Assembly (NCBI GenBank): GCA_963768085.1
Contig: CAVYGO010000002.1
Location: forward strand, 372,001-436,000
Direction of reading: 5' to 3'
From: Pukyongia sp963768085
GTDB taxonomy: Bacteria; Bacteroidota; Bacteroidia; Flavobacteriales; Flavobacteriaceae
DNA length: 64,000 nt
Shown here: positions 60,463 to 64,000 of the stretch, in pieces
Position numbering within the stretch: the first letter of the stretch is position 1
How the letters are laid out: each line of letters begins with the position of its first letter
The notes under the pieces: generated by a model
What the model saw: only the letters and a program-made list of their open reading frames with translations
What the model was told of the DNA's origin: nothing
The model's database searches: none
Program-made: the position numbers and the translations under genes

Positions 60463-61040
60463 ACTAACAGAAAGTTCTTTAATATTTGTTCTCCGTCTGC
60501 ACTGCTCTTTTCGGGGTGGAACTGGACTCCATAAAAATTGTCCTTCCGTATAGCAGCAGAATAAGGTACTTCATAATCGCAAACGGCAATAGTTTCCTCA
60601 CATAACGGAACGTAATAGCTATGCACCAGGTACATAAACGCATTCTCAACCACACCGTCGAATAAATGTGATCGCAGATGGTGAATGCTATTCCAGCCAA
60701 TCTGTGGTACTTTTACCGCATTAGAGAATCGTTTTGCCACCTGGGCAATAATCCCCAGTCCAGGGGAATCGTTTTCTTCAGATGCTTCACATAGTAACTG
60801 CATCCCCAGGCATATTCCTAAAACCGGTTGCTTTAATTGTGGGATTACCCGGTCCAGGCCGGACATCCGCAATTTGTTCATAGCGCTACTTGCTTCCCCA
60901 ACACCGGGGAATATCACTTTATCTGCCCCCCGGATCACTTCCGGATCTGAACTTAAAACCGGGCTGTGCCCAAAACGCTCAAATGCGAATTGGATATTTT
61001 TCACGTTACCGGCTCCATAATCAATTTGTACGATTTTCAT
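60459..61040 (-). CDS. hisH: Imidazole glycerol phosphate synthase, glutaminase subunit
   Basis: The 193-residue class I glutamine amidotransferase provides ammonia to HisF. It opens MKIVQIDYGAGNVKNIQFAF. The catalytic Cys77 is in LGICLGMQLLCE and the catalytic His175 and Glu177 in GVQFHPEKSS. DKVIFPGVGEASSAM carries the conserved PGVG. The gene starts one base after the hisB stop and overlaps hisA by 4 bases. Confidence 0.95.
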   Translation of the reverse strand: MKIVQIDYGAGNVKNIQFAFERFGHSPVLSSDPEVIRGADKVIFPGVGEASSAMNKLRMSGLDRVIPQLKQPVLGICLGMQLLCEASEENDSPGLGIIAQVAKRFSNAVKVPQIGWNSIHHLRSHLFDGVVENAFMYLVHSYYVPLCEETIAVCDYEVPYSAAIRKDNFYGVQFHPEKSSADGEQILKNFLLV

Positions 61041-62174
61041 TTATAAGGTTCCTTTAGTGGTAGGTAACAGTAATTTCTCCGGATCTCTTCGCACTGCAGC
61101 CTTTATTGCCTTGGCAAATGCCTTGAAAATAGCTTCGATCTTATGATGTTCGTTAGTTCCTTCGGCTTTAATATTCAGATTTGCTTTCGCCCCGTCTGTA
61201 AAGGATTTAAAAAAATGATAGAACATCTCTGTGGGCATCTTACCGATCATCTCCCTCTTGAACTCTGCATCCCATTCCAGCCAATTCCGCCCTCCGAAAT
61301 CGATAGCCACCTGTGCCAGACAATCATCCATAGGCAGACAGTAGCCGTATCGCTCCATTCCTAATTTGCTGCTCAATGCTTCAGAGAAAGACTCTCCAAG
61401 CGCAATGGCGGTATCTTCAATGGTGTGGTGTTCATCCACTTCCAGGTCTCCTTTTACATGGATATTAAGGTCCATTAATCCGTGACGCGACAACTGATCC
61501 AGCATGTGATCGAAAAATGCGATCCCGGTACTGATGTCACTTTTACCGGTTCCATCCAGGTTTAATTGAATGGAAATATCGGTTTCGTTGGTTTTACGAT
61601 TTATATTAGCTTTTCTACTACCAAGCTTTATAAATGCGTATATATCGTCCCAATCATTACTTTCGAATGAAATTACACTATCCAGGGCCTTCCTGTTCAC
61701 GGTTATTTCCGAAGTACCCAATTGTGTATTGTCGTTAATGAAAATCCCCTGAGCGTTAAGATTTTTGGCCAATTCCATATCTGTAAGCCGATCCCCGATC
61801 ACGAATGAATTCCCCAGGTCATATTTTTCGGAAAAATACTTGGTAAGCAGCCCGGTGTTGGGCTTTCGTGTATTAGCGTTCTCATTTGGGAATGTGCGGT
61901 CCATAAATACCTCATCGAAGACTACGCCTTCATTTTCAAAAGTTTTCAATATAAAATTATGGACCGGCCAAAAAGTGTCTTCAGGAAAGGCATCCGTACC
62001 AAGACCATCCTGATTTGTGATCATCACTAATTCGAAATCCAGTTCTGCAATTTTTCGCAAGGCACTCAAAGCCTTTGGGTAAAATTCCAGCTTTTCGAAG
62101 GAATCGATCTGTTCATCGGCGGTTTCACAGATCATGGTTCCATCTCTGTCTATAAATAAGACCTTCTTTTTCAT
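61041..62174 (-). CDS. hisB: Bifunctional histidinol-phosphatase / imidazoleglycerol-phosphate dehydratase
   Basis: The 377-residue fusion catalyses two steps. Residues 1-165 are a HAD-type histidinol-phosphatase: VLFIDRDGTMI with Asp9 and Asp11, VMITNQDGLGTDAFP and SFVIGDRLTDMELAK. Residues 185-377 are the dehydratase: FFDHMLDQLSRHG, DEHHTIEDTAIALGE, AQVAIDFGGRNWL and TNEHHKIEAIFKAFAKA, with the His-rich metal sites. The fused HisB is standard in enterobacteria and Bacteroidota. Start and end fit tightly between hisC and hisH. Confidence 0.95.
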   Translation of the reverse strand: MKKKVLFIDRDGTMICETADEQIDSFEKLEFYPKALSALRKIAELDFELVMITNQDGLGTDAFPEDTFWPVHNFILKTFENEGVVFDEVFMDRTFPNENANTRKPNTGLLTKYFSEKYDLGNSFVIGDRLTDMELAKNLNAQGIFINDNTQLGTSEITVNRKALDSVISFESNDWDDIYAFIKLGSRKANINRKTNETDISIQLNLDGTGKSDISTGIAFFDHMLDQLSRHGLMDLNIHVKGDLEVDEHHTIEDTAIALGESFSEALSSKLGMERYGYCLPMDDCLAQVAIDFGGRNWLEWDAEFKREMIGKMPTEMFYHFFKSFTDGAKANLNIKAEGTNEHHKIEAIFKAFAKAIKAAVRRDPEKLLLPTTKGTL

Positions 62175-62175
62175 A

Positions 62176-63222
62176 TTATAATGATTGTAGTTTTTTTATC
62201 AGTGCTTCATTTTCTTCCGGTGTACCAACGGTAATTCGTAAGGTATTATCACATAACGGCTCATTACTTCTGTTGCGAACAACAACCCCAAGGTTCACTA
62301 ATTGTTCATATCGGGTATCAGCATCATCCACTTTTACAAGTAGAAAATTTGCTTCACTCGGAAATATTTTTTCTATAAAAGTAACTTGAAGTAATAGTTT
62401 AGATAATCTATTCTTTTGCGCTTTGATAGTGTCTATTTCATTTTTAATTATAGTAATATCTTCCAATCTTTTAATCGCTCTTTTCTGCGTGAGTTCATTC
62501 ACGTTGTAGGGAGGTTTTATTCTATTTAATATTTCAATAATTTCTGAAGACGCATAACAAACTCCCAATCGTATCCCGGCCATGCCATAGGCTTTGGAAA
62601 ATGTCTGAACAACCACCAGGTTGCTGCAATTTTCCAGGTTGGTTATCCAACTTTTCGTATCGGCAAAGTCTATATAGGCTTCATCTACGACCACGATTCC
62701 CTTAAATTCTTTCAGCAAGCGTCCCACTATTTCGGTTTTGGCTGTATTTCCTGTTGGGTTATTGGGGGAACAGATGAATAATAATTTGGATCGCAGATCC
62801 CATTCATTTGAAATAGCCTGCAGATCCGGCTGAAATTGGGAGTTCAGCAGTACTTCTCTGTTCTCAACATCATTGATGCCGGCAAGCACCTTATACATCC
62901 CATACGTTGGCGGAAGCGTAATTATATTGTCTATTCCTGGCTCGCAAAAGGCACGAAACAACAGATCGAGCACTTCGTCACTACCATTGCCAAGAAAGAT
63001 GTTATTTTCGGGAATTCCTTTTAATTGTGATATCGATGACTTAACTGCACTCTGATGCGGATCGGGATACCGATTAACGCCATTTTCAAAGGGGTTCTCA
63101 TTCGCATCCAGGAATGTCATTTCAGTCGTAGTACCGCTATACTCGTCTCGCGCGGAACTGTAAGGCTTAAGCGATTTCACACTTGGGCGCACTAATGAAC
63201 GTATATCTACAGGTTTATTCAT
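62176..63222 (-). CDS. hisC: Histidinol-phosphate aminotransferase
   Basis: The 348-residue PLP enzyme has the HisC signatures: LDANENPFENGVNRYPDPHQ, ENNIFLGNGSDEVLDLLFRA, ICSPNNPTGNTAK, VVVDEAYIDFAD, and the PLP lysine in QTFSKAYGMAGIRLG. The C-terminal Arg motif reads NTLRITVG. It converts imidazole acetol phosphate to histidinol phosphate. It overlaps hisD by 8 bases and ends one base before hisB. Confidence 0.95.
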   Translation of the reverse strand: MNKPVDIRSLVRPSVKSLKPYSSARDEYSGTTTEMTFLDANENPFENGVNRYPDPHQSAVKSSISQLKGIPENNIFLGNGSDEVLDLLFRAFCEPGIDNIITLPPTYGMYKVLAGINDVENREVLLNSQFQPDLQAISNEWDLRSKLLFICSPNNPTGNTAKTEIVGRLLKEFKGIVVVDEAYIDFADTKSWITNLENCSNLVVVQTFSKAYGMAGIRLGVCYASSEIIEILNRIKPPYNVNELTQKRAIKRLEDITIIKNEIDTIKAQKNRLSKLLLQVTFIEKIFPSEANFLLVKVDDADTRYEQLVNLGVVVRNRSNEPLCDNTLRITVGTPEENEALIKKLQSL

Positions 63223-64000
63223 TTTTTATAATTTCATTTAAACGAAGTGTCACAGCGTTCTTATGTGCCTGAAGCCCCTCGGCGGCAGCCATGTATTCTA
63301 CTGCCGGACCCAGGTTCTTTAAGCCTGTTTTTGTGATCTTTTGAAATGTGATACTTTTCATAAAGCTGTCTAAGTTCAAACCACTGTATTGTTTGGCGTA
63401 GCCATTCGTGGGTAAGGTATGATTGGTCCCCGAAGCATAATCTCCTGCACTTTCAGGGGTGTAAGCACCAATAAATACCGATCCGGCATTCTGAATGTTT
63501 TCCGTGAAGTAATCTTCATCGGTGGCTGATACAATAAAGTGTTCCGGGCCATACTCGTTGATAAGACTGAGTGCAGTTTTGGAATCTTTCACCAAAACAA
63601 CTTTCGAATTATCAATAGCGCTTTGAGCTATGCCTGCTCTTGGCAGAACTTCTAACTGCCTCTTAATTTCTTGAGACACTGAATCCACAAGGCCTTCGGA
63701 AGTAGTTACCAGGATCACCTGGCTGTCTGGTCCATGCTCTGCCTGGCTCAATAAGTCGGAAGCTACAAAGGCCGGAATTGCTGTTTCATCCGCATAGACC
63801 AATAATTCGGAAGGTCCTGCAGGCATATCGATGGCAACCCCATATTTCGTCGCTAACTGTTTCGCTACGGTTACAAATTGATTGCCGGGTCCAAAGATCT
63901 TGTACACTGCCGGAATAGTTTCAGTACCGAAGGTCATAGCCGCGACCGCCTGTATTCCGCCAACTTTGAATATATTTTTTATACCACAAAGTTGAGCCGT
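63215..64000 (-). CDS. hisD: Histidinol dehydrogenase, C-terminal part (5' end outside window)
   Basis: The reading frame is open to the right edge, so the gene continues beyond the window; an internal ATG at 63937 is not the start. The 261 visible residues include CGIKNIFKVGGIQAVAAMTF, the VYKIFGPGN loop, MPAGPSELLVYADE, and the zinc/catalytic segment SQAEHGPDSQ. The late EYGPEHFIV and GAYTPESAGDYASGTNHTLP motifs are typical. The enzyme oxidises histidinol to histidine with NAD. It overlaps hisC by 8 bases; hisG is expected upstream, outside the window. Confidence 0.95.
   Translation of the reverse strand, partial: TAQLCGIKNIFKVGGIQAVAAMTFGTETIPAVYKIFGPGNQFVTVAKQLATKYGVAIDMPAGPSELLVYADETAIPAFVASDLLSQAEHGPDSQVILVTTSEGLVDSVSQEIKRQLEVLPRAGIAQSAIDNSKVVLVKDSKTALSLINEYGPEHFIVSATDEDYFTENIQNAGSVFIGAYTPESAGDYASGTNHTLPTNGYAKQYSGLNLDSFMKSITFQKITKTGLKNLGPAVEYMAAAEGLQAHKNAVTLRLNEIIKNE

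Noticed and set aside
1..64000. CRISPR arrays, tRNA or rRNA genes, insertion sequences, phage integrases
   Set aside because: I looked for repeated spacers, transposase motifs and RNA gene signatures and saw none; a covariance-model search was not possible.

Overview
The window looks like a chromosomal segment of a marine or soil flavobacterium (Bacteroidota, Flavobacteriaceae-like). The base composition is moderately AT-rich. Many exported proteins have flavobacterial signal peptides. Three large secreted enzymes end in type IX secretion (T9SS) sorting domains. A few upstream regions carry the TAnnTTTG-type -7 element of Bacteroidota sigma factors, and histidine genes are arranged as in flavobacteria (hisD-C-B-H-A-F-IE). 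I see no tRNA, rRNA, insertion sequence, integrase, prophage or CRISPR array.

Layout. (1) 1-5 kb: the 3' end of a large BNR-repeat exoprotein, a GyrI-like effector-binding protein, a lipoprotein serine hydrolase, and two gene remnants (a TPR-type N-terminus and an M16 peptidase C-terminus). (2) 5-21 kb: two more large BNR/VPS10-like exoproteins, a repetitive secreted protein, a berberine-bridge-like FAD oxidoreductase next to a three-domain regulator (DUF4242 + degenerate cyclase fold + AraC HTH), small envelope proteins, a membrane-bound AraC-TolB-like-TPR regulator, and an ECF sigma factor with a four-helix membrane partner. (3) 21-36 kb: a hidden 37-residue ORF, an S41-like protease with TPRs, an M28 peptidase, a GerW/YtfJ-like plus DUF2953-like pair, an exported isoaspartate methyltransferase, a second hidden small ORF (32 residues, homologous to the first), a slipin, a nitroreductase-like protein, an animal-type haem peroxidase with a T9SS tail, an SLC12-like transporter, YceI, and three tandem paralogous secreted proteins followed by a tiny membrane protein. 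(4) 36-45 kb: a T9SS sialidase-like protein, an M14 carboxypeptidase with a 55-residue membrane protein overlapping its start, an OmpA lipoprotein, a short-chain dehydrogenase and a VanX-type dipeptidase. (5) 45-58 kb: a DUF3817-MscS pair, a hotdog thioesterase, two tandem LolA-like proteins duplicated together with their promoter region, a fourth BNR exoprotein, an aldehyde dehydrogenase, a DUF3307-SatD pair, a DUF2461 protein and CorA. (6) 58-64 kb: the distal part of the histidine operon on the minus strand.

How it works together. Much of the window is envelope and secretome: proteases and peptidases (S41, M28, M14, VanX-like), four members of one giant beta-propeller family, T9SS cargo, lipoproteins, mechanosensitive and ion transporters, and several membrane-tethered or one-component regulators. 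Housekeeping content is mainly histidine biosynthesis.

The most novel signal is a two-copy small-protein family (21422-21535 and 27069-27167). Both proteins end in the same octapeptide, ASSYAIHR. The copies differ mostly by synonymous changes in that tail, have related leaders, and are each followed by a strong terminator. I do not recognise this family. All calls come from reading the sequence; no database search was run.
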